Assembly (NCBI GenBank): GCA_030698405.1
Contig: JAUYMU010000004.1
Span: 1-64,000, forward strand
Source: Bacteroidota bacterium
GTDB lineage: Bacteria; Bacteroidota; Bacteroidia; Bacteroidales; Prolixibacteraceae
DNA: 64,000 nt
Direction of reading: 5' to 3'
Shown: piece by piece, positions 1 through 8,216 of the stretch
How positions within the stretch are numbered: the stretch's first letter is position 1
Layout: every line of letters starts with the position of its first letter
Made by a program: the position numbers and the translations under genes
The notes under the pieces: generated by a model
The model's input: the letters and a program-made list of their open reading frames with translations, nothing else
What the model was told of the DNA's origin: nothing
Databases searched by the model: none

Positions 1-1
1 T

Positions 2-139
2 GAAAAACAAACTCTTTTGAACCGGGGAATTGTAATCTGCCTTCAGTTATTTAATAACCCGGAAATTCTTGATTCGCTGGAGTTAAGCAAAACAAAATAC
101 CACGCACTGGAGAAAGAGATCAAAGATATTTGCGGTTAA
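2..139 (+). CDS. C-terminal end of an unidentified protein (5' truncated by window)
   Basis: An open frame enters from the left edge and stops at TAA 137-139, leaving 45 residues. They are charged and look helical, ending in KEIKDICG. No family is recognisable from so short a tail. A strong hairpin follows 8 bases after the stop, which supports this being a real gene end rather than a chance frame. Confidence 0.6.
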   Translation, partial: EKQTLLNRGIVICLQLFNNPEILDSLELSKTKYHALEKEIKDICG

Positions 140-147
140 CAACTCAA

Positions 148-182
148 AAAAAATCCGGGAAGTCGAACTTTCCGGATTTTTT
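148..182. terminator. Bidirectional intrinsic terminator between the left-edge gene and glyA
   Basis: A 15-bp stem (148-162 with 168-182, one G-T wobble) closes a 5-base loop. It has an A-run on one flank and a T-run on the other, so it has the form of a terminator on both strands. It sits between two convergent genes, as expected for a shared terminator. Confidence 0.85.
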
Positions 183-199
183 CATTCTATACAGATCAC

Positions 200-1480
200 C
201 TACCAGGCAAACAAGGGAAGGTCTTTCATCATCGTGTTCACTCTTTCGCGAACTGAAAGAATTACTTCTTCATTGTCAATGTTACTGATCACTTCATCAA
301 TCAATTCAACAATTACCGGCATCAAATCTTCCTTTAAACCTCTGGTGGTAATGGCCGGTGTTCCTACACGAAGACCGGAAGTTGTAAACGGTGAACGACT
401 GTCGAACGGAACCATGTTTTTATTGATTGTAATATCGGCGCGAACCAGTGCATTTTCAGCCTGTTTCCCTGTAATTTCAGGAAACTTTGTACGAAGGTCG
501 ATCAGCATCGAATGATTGTCGGTTCCTCCGGAAACCACTTTGTATCCTTTGCCCATAAAAGCTTCAGCCATTACTGACGCATTCCTTTTAACTTGTGCCT
601 GATATAATTTATACGAAGGATCAAGCGCTTCTGCAAATGAAACAGCTTTGGATGCAATTACATGTTCCAGCGGTCCGCCTTGTTGTCCGGGAAATACAGA
701 AAAATCGAGCACTGCCGACATCATTTTAGTAACGCCTTTCGGAGTTTTAAACCCAAACGGATTTTCAAAATCTTCACCCATCAGGATAATTCCACCACGC
801 GGACCACGCAATGTTTTGTGGGTTGTTGAAGTTACAATGTGTGCATATTTCACAGGATTATCAAGCAAACCGGCAGCAATCAGTCCTGCTGGATGTGCCA
901 TATCTATCATCAGCATTGCGCCAATTTTATCAGCAATTTCGCGCATACGTGCATAATCCCATTCGCGTGAATAAGCCGATGCACCACCGATAATTAATTG
1001 AGGAAAATGTTCCAAAGCCAAAGCTTCCATTTCATCGTAATCAACCAAACCGGTATCTTCTTTCACATGATATGCAATCGGATTGTACAATACGCCCGAT
1101 GAATTAACTGGAGAACCGTGTGAAAGGTGACCTCCGTGTGCAAGGTCCAAACCCAGGAAAGTATCGCCCGGATTCAAAATAACACTTAAAACTGCCGCAT
1201 TTGCCTGAGCGCCTGAGTGTGGCTGAACATTTGCATAAACAGCGCCAAACAATTCCTTGATACGGTCGATGGCCAGTTGTTCGGTCATATCAACAAACTG
1301 ACAGCCGCCGTAGTAACGGTGTCCCGGATATCCTTCCGCATATTTGTTGGTCATTACCGATCCCATGGCTTCCAGAACCTGATCGCTCACAAAATTTTCC
1401 GAAGCAATTAATTCAATTCCGCTCAACTGACGCTGACGTTCTTTTTCGATTATCTCAAATACTTTGGTATCTCTTTCCAT
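200..1480 (-). CDS. glyA: Serine hydroxymethyltransferase
   Basis: This cytosolic PLP enzyme interconverts serine and glycine while loading one-carbon units onto tetrahydrofolate. The 426-residue length is normal for the bacterial enzyme. The N-terminus carries the family sequence ELIASENF (about 23-30) and [15 protein letters not shown] (about 45-59). The PLP-binding lysine is K222 in the segment [14 protein letters not shown]. The start is the ATG at 1480-1478, about 30 bases downstream of a TAnnTTTG promoter box on the same strand. The gene stands alone, convergent with the left-edge gene and divergent from the membrane protein at 1596. Confidence 0.98.
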   Translation of the reverse strand: MERDTKVFEIIEKERQRQLSGIELIASENFVSDQVLEAMGSVMTNKYAEGYPGHRYYGGCQFVDMTEQLAIDRIKELFGAVYANVQPHSGAQANAAVLSVILNPGDTFLGLDLAHGGHLSHGSPVNSSGVLYNPIAYHVKEDTGLVDYDEMEALALEHFPQLIIGGASAYSREWDYARMREIADKIGAMLMIDMAHPAGLIAAGLLDNPVKYAHIVTSTTHKTLRGPRGGIILMGEDFENPFGFKTPKGVTKMMSAVLDFSVFPGQQGGPLEHVIASKAVSFAEALDPSYKLYQAQVKRNASVMAEAFMGKGYKVVSGGTDNHSMLIDLRTKFPEITGKQAENALVRADITINKNMVPFDSRSPFTTSGLRVGTPAITTRGLKEDLMPVIVELIDEVISNIDNEEVILSVRERVNTMMKDLPLFAW

Positions 1481-1511
1481 TCCGGTAGAATATTGATTAA
1501 AATTAAGGTGT

Positions 1512-1519
1512 CAAAGGTA
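1512..1519 (-). promoter_or_regulatory. Bacteroidota -7 promoter box for glyA
   Basis: On the minus strand this reads TACCTTTG, a match to the TAnnTTTG -7 element of the Bacteroidota primary sigma factor. It lies 32 bases before the glyA ATG. A clear TTTG-type -33 element is not seen. Confidence 0.55.
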
Positions 1520-1566
1520 CAATAAAATCATAGTGGATAAAAAATCAGCTTATCCAAAAAATCAGG

Positions 1567-1574
1567 TATTTTTG
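1567..1574 (+). promoter_or_regulatory. Bacteroidota -7 promoter box, divergent from glyA
   Basis: TATTTTTG matches TAnnTTTG and ends 21 bases before the ATG at 1596. Together with the glyA box it forms a compact divergent promoter region of about 115 bp. Confidence 0.45.
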
Positions 1575-1595
1575 AACATTTAATCATTCAGTAAA

Positions 1596-1973
1596 ATGGA
1601 AAAGAAACCTTTATTATATGAATCGGCCTGTATTTTCAGTATTGCAGGAAGTAGCATCGGCTTTATCAGCATGTTAATAACCACTGTATTTTTCAAAACT
1701 GTTACTGAAAAAATTACGGAGTTTACAAATATTACTGCTGCTGAAAAGTTAAGCCCGCTATATTTTGCACTGTTAATGGCCGCTTTCAGTCTTTCACTCA
1801 CAGGAGCAATCAAACTTTACCGAATGCAACGTGCCGGTTTATATTTTTATCTGATTGCCCAGACAATGATTCTGTTCTTACCTGTTATCTGGCTCGGATC
1901 GAACGCATTTTCAGTGACCAATGCCATTTTTACTGTACTATTTTCAGGAATTTACATATATTATAAACCATGA
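1596..1973 (+). CDS. Small integral membrane protein of unknown function
   Basis: The 125-residue protein has about four hydrophobic segments: roughly residues 10-33, 52-70, 80-100 and 104-122. A polar stretch with several Thr and Glu (about 34-50) lies between the first two. There is no signal-cleavage site and no recognisable enzymatic motif, so I assign no function. Its stop overlaps the start of the next gene by four bases (ATGA), which implies translational coupling with the exported TIM-barrel protein. A TAnnTTTG box lies just upstream. Confidence 0.75.
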   Translation: MEKKPLLYESACIFSIAGSSIGFISMLITTVFFKTVTEKITEFTNITAAEKLSPLYFALLMAAFSLSLTGAIKLYRMQRAGLYFYLIAQTMILFLPVIWLGSNAFSVTNAIFTVLFSGIYIYYKP

Positions 1974-2926
1974 ACCGACGTAATTTTATCCAAACAACAG
2001 GACTTTCTGCAGCCGGAATTAGCCTTGCAGGAGCCGGAATGGCAAATTCAATCTTAACTTCCAAAGTAGTTAAACGCCCCATTTGCGCATTTACCAAATG
2101 TCTTCAATTTCTGAATTTCGATGAAATGGGCGAAGTACTTGCCCGGTTGGGCTTTGACGGAGCTGACATGCCGGTGCGTCCGGGCGGACAAGTTGAACCT
2201 ACGGAAGTTAAAACTGGCTTACCGCTGGCTGTAAAAACACTGCAAAAATACGGGATCGAAATTCCGATGATTGTTACTGCAATTACCGATCCGGCTGATC
2301 CGATTTCAATTACCACACTTCAGGCAGCAGCCGATTCAGGAATAAAATATTACCGTTTGGGCTGGCTGAAATACGATGCGTTAAAAAGCATCCGGCAAAA
2401 CCTCGATGAACACCGCAAAACCATTGAAAAGCTAGCCAAACTGAACGAGAAACTGGGTATTCACGGCGATTACCAAAACCATTCAGGAGCTTCTGTTGGC
2501 TCACCGGTTTGGGACATTTATGAACTGATGAAAAATGTCAATCCAAAACATATGGGCGTTCAGTACGACATTCGGCACGCAATTGTTGAAGGCGCGTATT
2601 CGTGGAAACTGGGCATGAAACGCGTAGCTCCCTGGATCACTACCATCGACATCAAAGATTTTGTGTGGGCCAAAAACGAAAAAAATGTGTGGCGGCACTC
2701 GAATGTTCCGCTGGGCGAAGGCATGGTTAATTTTGATGAATTCCTGAAAGAATATGCCAGCCTGAAAGTGGAAGCGCCAATCAGTATTCACTACGAATAC
2801 GATCTGGGCGGCGCCGAATTGGGCAAAAAGGAAACGACTATGAACCCGATGAAAATTTATGAAATGATGAAAAAGGATCTCATCTGGCTGCGGGAAGCCA
2901 TGAAAAAGCAACAGATTGAGTTCTAA
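1970..2926 (+). CDS. Tat-exported sugar phosphate isomerase/epimerase-family TIM-barrel protein
   Basis: The 318-residue protein begins with a twin-arginine signal (NRRNFIQTTG followed by a hydrophobic Ala/Gly stretch), so it should act in the periplasm. The rest resembles the xylose-isomerase-like/AP-endonuclease-2 TIM barrel. Candidate metal or acid-base positions include HGDYQNH, VQYDIRHA, DIKDF and IHYEY. Exported members of this superfamily are known partners of DUF1080 and Gfo/Idh/MocA proteins in 3-keto-glycoside processing. Both of those families are encoded downstream at 17853 and 19225. Assignment to that pathway is inference; other isomerase or lyase activities are possible. Confidence 0.85.
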   Translation: MNRRNFIQTTGLSAAGISLAGAGMANSILTSKVVKRPICAFTKCLQFLNFDEMGEVLARLGFDGADMPVRPGGQVEPTEVKTGLPLAVKTLQKYGIEIPMIVTAITDPADPISITTLQAAADSGIKYYRLGWLKYDALKSIRQNLDEHRKTIEKLAKLNEKLGIHGDYQNHSGASVGSPVWDIYELMKNVNPKHMGVQYDIRHAIVEGAYSWKLGMKRVAPWITTIDIKDFVWAKNEKNVWRHSNVPLGEGMVNFDEFLKEYASLKVEAPISIHYEYDLGGAELGKKETTMNPMKIYEMMKKDLIWLREAMKKQQIEF

Positions 2927-2979
2927 AATCGTTTTAATGCCTATTTTTACTGGCTGATAAATTCCCCTAACTGGTCATT

Positions 2980-3570
2980 TTGAAAAACGAACAATCCTAT
3001 ACTGAACAAGAGTTAATCTCTTTATTGCGTAGCGGGTCGCAATTTGCTTTCGAACGATTGTTTGAAAATTACAGCCAGAAATTATACCGGTTTTCGTTGT
3101 CGTACCTGAAATCGGAAACCGAATCAGAAGAGATTGTTCAGGATGTATTTCTGAAATTATGGGAAAACCGCGATAAACTCCGCAACGAAACTTCCTTTCA
3201 ATCGTACTTGTTTACCATTGCTTTTAATGATATCCGCAAACATTTTAACAAAAAGGCGCGCGACGAACGCTACCGAACCGAAATCCTCGAATTCTTGTCG
3301 GACGAAAATCCGGCCATCGAAACAAATCCTGATTTTGAAACATTGGTAATTAAGCTCGAATCGCTTATCGACCAGATGCCCGACCGACGTAAAGAAATTT
3401 TCAGGAAACGAAAACAAGAAGGAAAGTCGGTGAAAGACATAGCCATAGAAATGTATATATCGCCTAAAACTGTTGAAAATCAGATCACCGAAGCCATGAA
3501 TTACCTAAAAAAAGAGTTCGGTAAAGACCTGATTTCAGGGTTACTTTTCTTTTACGTCTTTCTGGATTAA
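2980..3570 (+). CDS. ECF RNA polymerase sigma factor (Bacteroidota SusC-associated type)
   Basis: The 196-residue protein has a sigma region 2 (about 25-95, with EEIVQDVFLKLWENR) and a region 4 helix-turn-helix (about 135-180, with GKSVKDIAIEMYISPKTVENQ). These are typical of the sigma-70 family found next to FecR and SusC genes in Bacteroidota. It should direct RNA polymerase to the SusC/SusD operon when released by the neighbouring anti-sigma factor. The start is a TTG (2980-2982). No ATG lies upstream in frame before a stop, and TTG gives the expected N-terminus leading into ELISLLRSG. A FecR gene follows 86 bases downstream. Confidence 0.93.
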   Translation: MKNEQSYTEQELISLLRSGSQFAFERLFENYSQKLYRFSLSYLKSETESEEIVQDVFLKLWENRDKLRNETSFQSYLFTIAFNDIRKHFNKKARDERYRTEILEFLSDENPAIETNPDFETLVIKLESLIDQMPDRRKEIFRKRKQEGKSVKDIAIEMYISPKTVENQITEAMNYLKKEFGKDLISGLLFFYVFLD

Positions 3571-3656
3571 AAAAAAGTTAATTTTCGGATAGGGGTTTTT
3601 TACAATTCAGGATATAACGATCACAATTCAGAAATAAAATTGTGTTTCGTAAGGCT

Positions 3657-4694
3657 ATGAAAGATCCGATTGACTATAAAATTCTCCAAAAATTCGCTCT
3701 GGGAAAATATTCCCTGAAGGATTTCAAACTGGTAAGCCGTTGGTTTGAAGATAAAAGCAATGAGGCTGATTTGAAAATTGCCATTCAACAACATTGGTAC
3801 AAGTTTTCCGAAGATTTCTCCGGAAACGAAAAAGACCTGACTTCGGTACTGAATCAACTCAAACAAAAAATTGCAAAAGAGCGGCCTGTAGTTGTAGTTC
3901 TCTTCAGAAAAAAAATCCAGAAATTTTATACACGGGTCGCTGCAATTCTGCTTCTTCCATTAATACTCTATTCTGTCTATTCAACTTTCCAAAAAGTTCC
4001 GGCGCCTGAAATTTCGTCTTTGATCGAGATCGTGTCACCACATGGCGCACGCACCCATTTTCACCTCCCCGATGGGTCACAGGGTTGGCTGAACAGCGGT
4101 TCAAGGTTAAAATACGCAACCGGTTTTTTGAAAAATCGCAATATTGAACTTATTGGCGAGGCTTGGTTTGATATTACTCACGACGATAAAATACCATTTA
4201 TTGTAAGTACAACAAATCTTGATGTCCAGGTTTTGGGAACCAAATTTAACGTGGCCGCTTTTCCTGATGAAAAGGTGACAGAAGTAGTTCTGCAGGAAGG
4301 CAAAGTTAAAGTGAACGGGTACAATGGACTATTCACTGTTGACATGAAACCGGACGAAAAATTTACCTACGATAAAGACTTACAATCTGGCACGATACAA
4401 ACCGTAAATGCAGAGCAATTTAGCTCATGGAAAGACGGATTGCTCGTTTTCAGAAACGAACCACTTTCAGAAGTTTTAAAGCGGATTGGCCGCTGGTACA
4501 ATGTTGAGTTTGTGCTGAACGATCCGGAAATTGCCAAATTAAGGTACAGGGCAACTTTTCAGGAAGAACAAATTGAGGAAGTAATACGTTTGATTTCACT
4601 GACCGCACCGATCAGTTATTCTTTGAATAAAAGGGAAATGGGTGACGATGGTGTTTTCAAAAAGCGGATAATTACAATTCAGCGAAAAATATAA
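3657..4694 (+). CDS. FecR-family anti-sigma factor
   Basis: The protein is 345 residues from ATG 3657; an in-frame GTG at 3642 would add five. It has a cytoplasmic N-terminal sigma-binding part (about 1-85) and one membrane span (about 87-106, rich in Ile/Leu). A periplasmic FecR domain follows, with SPHGARTHFHLPDGSQGWLN and VQVLGTKFNV, and a C-terminal domain of the DUF4974 type contains LKRIGRWYNVEF. In family terms it senses occupancy of the partner SusC through its periplasmic part and then frees the ECF sigma. It sits between the sigma gene and SusC in the classical order. The SusC N-terminus carries the matching STN signalling domain. Confidence 0.93.
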   Translation: MKDPIDYKILQKFALGKYSLKDFKLVSRWFEDKSNEADLKIAIQQHWYKFSEDFSGNEKDLTSVLNQLKQKIAKERPVVVVLFRKKIQKFYTRVAAILLLPLILYSVYSTFQKVPAPEISSLIEIVSPHGARTHFHLPDGSQGWLNSGSRLKYATGFLKNRNIELIGEAWFDITHDDKIPFIVSTTNLDVQVLGTKFNVAAFPDEKVTEVVLQEGKVKVNGYNGLFTVDMKPDEKFTYDKDLQSGTIQTVNAEQFSSWKDGLLVFRNEPLSEVLKRIGRWYNVEFVLNDPEIAKLRYRATFQEEQIEEVIRLISLTAPISYSLNKREMGDDGVFKKRIITIQRKI

Positions 4695-4703
4695 AACCAT
4701 TGT

Positions 4704-4750
4704 AGAGACGCGATTTATCGCGTCTGACTTATCGCGTCTTCGCGTCTGAT
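4704..4750. repeat. Palindromic GACGCGAT repeat downstream of the anti-sigma gene
   Basis: A perfect 9-bp inverted repeat (4706-4714 with 4717-4725, AGACGCGAT/ATCGCGTCT) is followed by two more partial copies of the TCGCGTCT arm up to about 4747. There is no T-run after it, so it is probably a small dispersed palindrome rather than a strong terminator. It lies between fecR and SusC and could lower readthrough. Confidence 0.6.
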
Positions 4751-4853
4751 AAATGGATAAAAAAAATCAGGAAAGTATTACGAGTACTTCCCTGACTATA
4801 AGTGTAGCGAATAAAAACGGTAAAATTTTAATTAACACTACAAATGTAAAACT

Positions 4854-7800
4854 ATGAAAAAAATTCGAGAACCATGGGTTAGCGACAGCTATGCCCTTAA
4901 AAAATGCCTGGCCATGATGAAATGGAGCTTATTTTTCTTTTTTCTGAGTATCATACAGGTACTTGCTGTTGACAGTTATTCGCAGCAAACCCGTTTAACG
5001 CTGAAATTTAACCAGACCAGTCTGGAAAGTGTTTTAAACGAGATTGAAAATAAAAGTGAATTTTATTTTCTGTACAACCAGGATTTTGTCAACACCAAAC
5101 AAAATGTTGACCTGGATGTAAAAAGCGCTAAGATTGAAGATGTTCTGAATTCGTTGCTAAAAAACACCGACATCAAATACACCATCAGCGATCGTCAGAT
5201 TGTACTCACCAATGTTGACAACGTTTCCGGCCTCAACCGGTTGTCGGTTCAACAAAGTAGAATTTCGGGAAAAGTAACCGGCACTTCCGGTGAGGCTTTG
5301 CCAGGTGTAACGGTTGCAGTAAAGGGTACCTCCGGCGGAACCATTACCGATAACAACGGAAATTTCCAGTTAGCCCTGCCTGCCGATGCAAAAATCCTGG
5401 TTTTTTCGTTTGTGGGTATGAAATCTCAGGAAGTTGCAATTGCGGGTAATACAACTTTCAATATCGTACTGGAAGAAGAATCAATTGGCATTGAAGAAGT
5501 TGTCGCCATTGGTTACGGCACTGCAAAGAAAAGAGATTTAACAGGATCAGTCGGATCGGTGAAAGCTGAAAATATCGTTCGCTCCAACCCTGTTCAACCG
5601 GCCAAAGCCCTTCAGGGACAAGTGTCAGGGGTGAATGTTAAAAAAGTCAACTCACGCCCGGGATCAGATTATACGATTGATATTCGCGGGGTCCATTCAA
5701 TCAGTTTCAGCAGCGAACCGTTGGTGGTTATTGACGGTGTAATGGGCGGAAAGCTAAATACGCTGAACCCAAGCGACATTGAAACAATGGACGTTTTAAA
5801 AGATGCTTCATCGGCTGCCATTTATGGTGCGCGTGGTGCAAACGGGGTCATCATTATTACTACAAAAAAAGGTGTACAGGGAAAAACCAAAGTTACCTAC
5901 GAAGGGTATGCAGGTATAAAAGTTCCAACAAACCTGCCCGATCTGATGACTGCACAGGAGTTTTACCATGCCTACAACGATGTTGTTAAGGCTGAAAATC
6001 CTACTGCCCAAATCATCTGGACAACTGCACAAAAAGCAAATGTTGACGCCGGAAAAACTGCAAATTGGGTTGACGAAGTGACCGATCCTTCGGCTCAAAC
6101 CAGCCATGTAATTGCCCTTTCAGGAGGAAATGAAAATGCTACCCATTATTTCTCAGCAGGATATCTGAGCGAAAAAGGAAACCTGCTGAATACAGGTTAT
6201 GAACGGTTTAACCTGAAAGGTAGCATTGACAGTAAATTGAACAAAGTAGTTAAAGTTGGATTTACTACCTATTACACATTCAGCATACTGAACCTTGGAT
6301 CGAACGAAACACTGCGTAGTGCCTACCGCGCGAGACCAACAGGAACGATTTTCTATGCTGACCTGACCAATCCTACTGAGAATAACGATAGAAATGTTGA
6401 TGGTTACGCTTACTGGATGGGGATTGCAGACACACAGGTTCAGAACCCGATTCTGGAAGTTCAGGACAAAAGCATGGACGATGAAACACGCGTTTCTAAT
6501 TTCTTAGGAAATGGATACGTTGAACTCGAACCAATTAAGGGATTGACCTTCAGATCGTCTTTATCGGCATCGGCATTCAGCAGCCGCAGGGGTGAATATC
6601 GCGGACCGGATACAAAAAACAGGATCAACCGTTTGGCAAGCGCCTTGTATCAAACCAATTTAAACAGCTCTTACACCTGGGACAATATTTTAAATTATAA
6701 ACTCACCAGCGGTGTACACAACCTAAACTTAACAGCCGCCCAGAGCGCACTTCAGGAAAGGTTTGAATCTTCCGGAATTCAGGTTGAAAACCTGGCTTAC
6801 AACTCCAGTTTTTACGCAGTAAATACGGCGGCCTTGATCAATAGTGTATCCAGCAATCTGGTAGAACGTTCCATCATGTCATTTATGGGTCGTGTCAATT
6901 ATGGCTATAACGACAAATACCTGTTAACGCTTACCGGACGTTACGACGGTTCTTCAGTACTGGCAGAAGGAAACAAATGGGCATTTTTCCCATCAATCGC
7001 CGGCGCATGGCGGGCTGGAGAAGAGCCTTTTATTAAAAGCTTGAACCTTTTCTCTGACCTGAAACTTCGTGTAAGCTATGGAGAAGTTGGGAATGACGTT
7101 GTTGCCCCATACAGCACCCAGGCGTTCCTGAGAAAAACAGCCTATGATTTTAATGGTGTGGCTGCCTATGGTTATGCACCAAATAACATTGGAAACATGG
7201 ATTTGAAATGGGAAAATAGTTCAGAAATAAATCTCGGATTAAACATGGGCTTCCTGAAAAACAGGGTAATGGTTGACCTTGAACTTTATGACAAAACCAC
7301 CAACGACCTTATTCAAAACGTTGCCATCCCAACATCTTTGGGATTTGGAGCTGTAACAGCCAATGTTGGTAAAATAATGAACCGTGGGGTTGAAGTTACT
7401 GTTAATTCAGTAAATGTTCAGAAAGAAAATTTCAGATGGAGTACGAATCTGAATTTCTCTACCAACCACAATGAAATACTGGAACTATACGGTGGAACTG
7501 TTACCGAAGATAAAGCGAACAGACTATTTGTGGGCAAGTCATTAATGTCGAATTTCTACTATGAATTTGATGGAATATGGCAACTTGACGAAAAAGATGA
7601 AGCGGCAAAATATGGACAGGTACCCGGATCGGTAAAAGTGGTTGACCAAAACAAGGATGGTAAAATATCTTCGTCGGCTGACATTGACGACCGTGTTGTA
7701 CTTGGCAACGAACTGCCTAAATGGATGGCAGGAATTAGCAATACGTTCAACTACAAAAGCTGGGACTTCTCTTTCTTTATTTATACCCGTCAGGGTGTTC

Positions 7801-8183
7801 AGTACCGCAACTCACTGTTACAGGGAACCATGGGCGAATTGGGAAGTAACCGTTACAACCATTTGAACTTGAACTATTGGACTGCTGAAAATCCTACCAA
7901 CGATTATTTTGGCGTTTGGCAGGCCAATCCCTACCGTGAAGCCATTCAATACAAAAATGCCGACTTCTGGAGGCTATCAAACATTACGTTGGGTTACACA
8001 CTTCCAAAACCAATGCTTGACAAAATTAAATTCAACAATTTAAGGTTTTACATACAAGCCAACAATCCATTTATTTACACGAAAGAAAAAAATATTTGGA
8101 TGGATCCTGAATTTAATTCAGGAACTTATCAGGATGATGTTCCCAATTCAGTTTATTCTTTTGGAATAAGCGCATCCTTCTAA
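4854..8183 (+). CDS. SusC/RagA-family TonB-dependent outer membrane transporter with STN domain
   Basis: The 1,109-residue outer membrane protein has a signal region (about 20-44), an STN domain (about 46-118) and a CarboxypepD_reg-like domain (about 137-207, with ISGKVTGTSGEALPGVTV). An EEVVAIGYG linker follows, then a TonB plug (about 225-335, with DVLKDASSAAIYGARGANGV) and a long beta-barrel. With SusD it imports glycans of several sugar units using TonB energy. The STN domain is the part that talks to the FecR anti-sigma factor, consistent with the two genes upstream. The annotated start gives a long N-terminus; M21 or M22 would give a more compact signal peptide and is a plausible alternative. 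SusD follows after 33 bases. Confidence 0.97.
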   Translation: MKKIREPWVSDSYALKKCLAMMKWSLFFFFLSIIQVLAVDSYSQQTRLTLKFNQTSLESVLNEIENKSEFYFLYNQDFVNTKQNVDLDVKSAKIEDVLNSLLKNTDIKYTISDRQIVLTNVDNVSGLNRLSVQQSRISGKVTGTSGEALPGVTVAVKGTSGGTITDNNGNFQLALPADAKILVFSFVGMKSQEVAIAGNTTFNIVLEEESIGIEEVVAIGYGTAKKRDLTGSVGSVKAENIVRSNPVQPAKALQGQVSGVNVKKVNSRPGSDYTIDIRGVHSISFSSEPLVVIDGVMGGKLNTLNPSDIETMDVLKDASSAAIYGARGANGVIIITTKKGVQGKTKVTYEGYAGIKVPTNLPDLMTAQEFYHAYNDVVKAENPTAQIIWTTAQKANVDAGKTANWVDEVTDPSAQTSHVIALSGGNENATHYFSAGYLSEKGNLLNTGYERFNLKGSIDSKLNKVVKVGFTTYYTFSILNLGSNETLRSAYRARPTGTIFYADLTNPTENNDRNVDGYAYWMGIADTQVQNPILEVQDKSMDDETRVSNFLGNGYVELEPIKGLTFRSSLSASAFSSRRGEYRGPDTKNRINRLASALYQTNLNSSYTWDNILNYKLTSGVHNLNLTAAQSALQERFESSGIQVENLAYNSSFYAVNTAALINSVSSNLVERSIMSFMGRVNYGYNDKYLLTLTGRYDGSSVLAEGNKWAFFPSIAGAWRAGEEPFIKSLNLFSDLKLRVSYGEVGNDVVAPYSTQAFLRKTAYDFNGVAAYGYAPNNIGNMDLKWENSSEINLGLNMGFLKNRVMVDLELYDKTTNDLIQNVAIPTSLGFGAVTANVGKIMNRGVEVTVNSVNVQKENFRWSTNLNFSTNHNEILELYGGTVTEDKANRLFVGKSLMSNFYYEFDGIWQLDEKDEAAKYGQVPGSVKVVDQNKDGKISSSADIDDRVVLGNELPKWMAGISNTFNYKSWDFSFFIYTRQGVQYRNSLLQGTMGELGSNRYNHLNLNYWTAENPTNDYFGVWQANPYREAIQYKNADFWRLSNITLGYTLPKPMLDKIKFNNLRFYIQANNPFIYTKEKNIWMDPEFNSGTYQDDVPNSVYSFGISASF

Positions 8184-8216
8184 ATTTTATCTATTCAATT
8201 CAAAAAAATTAAACAA

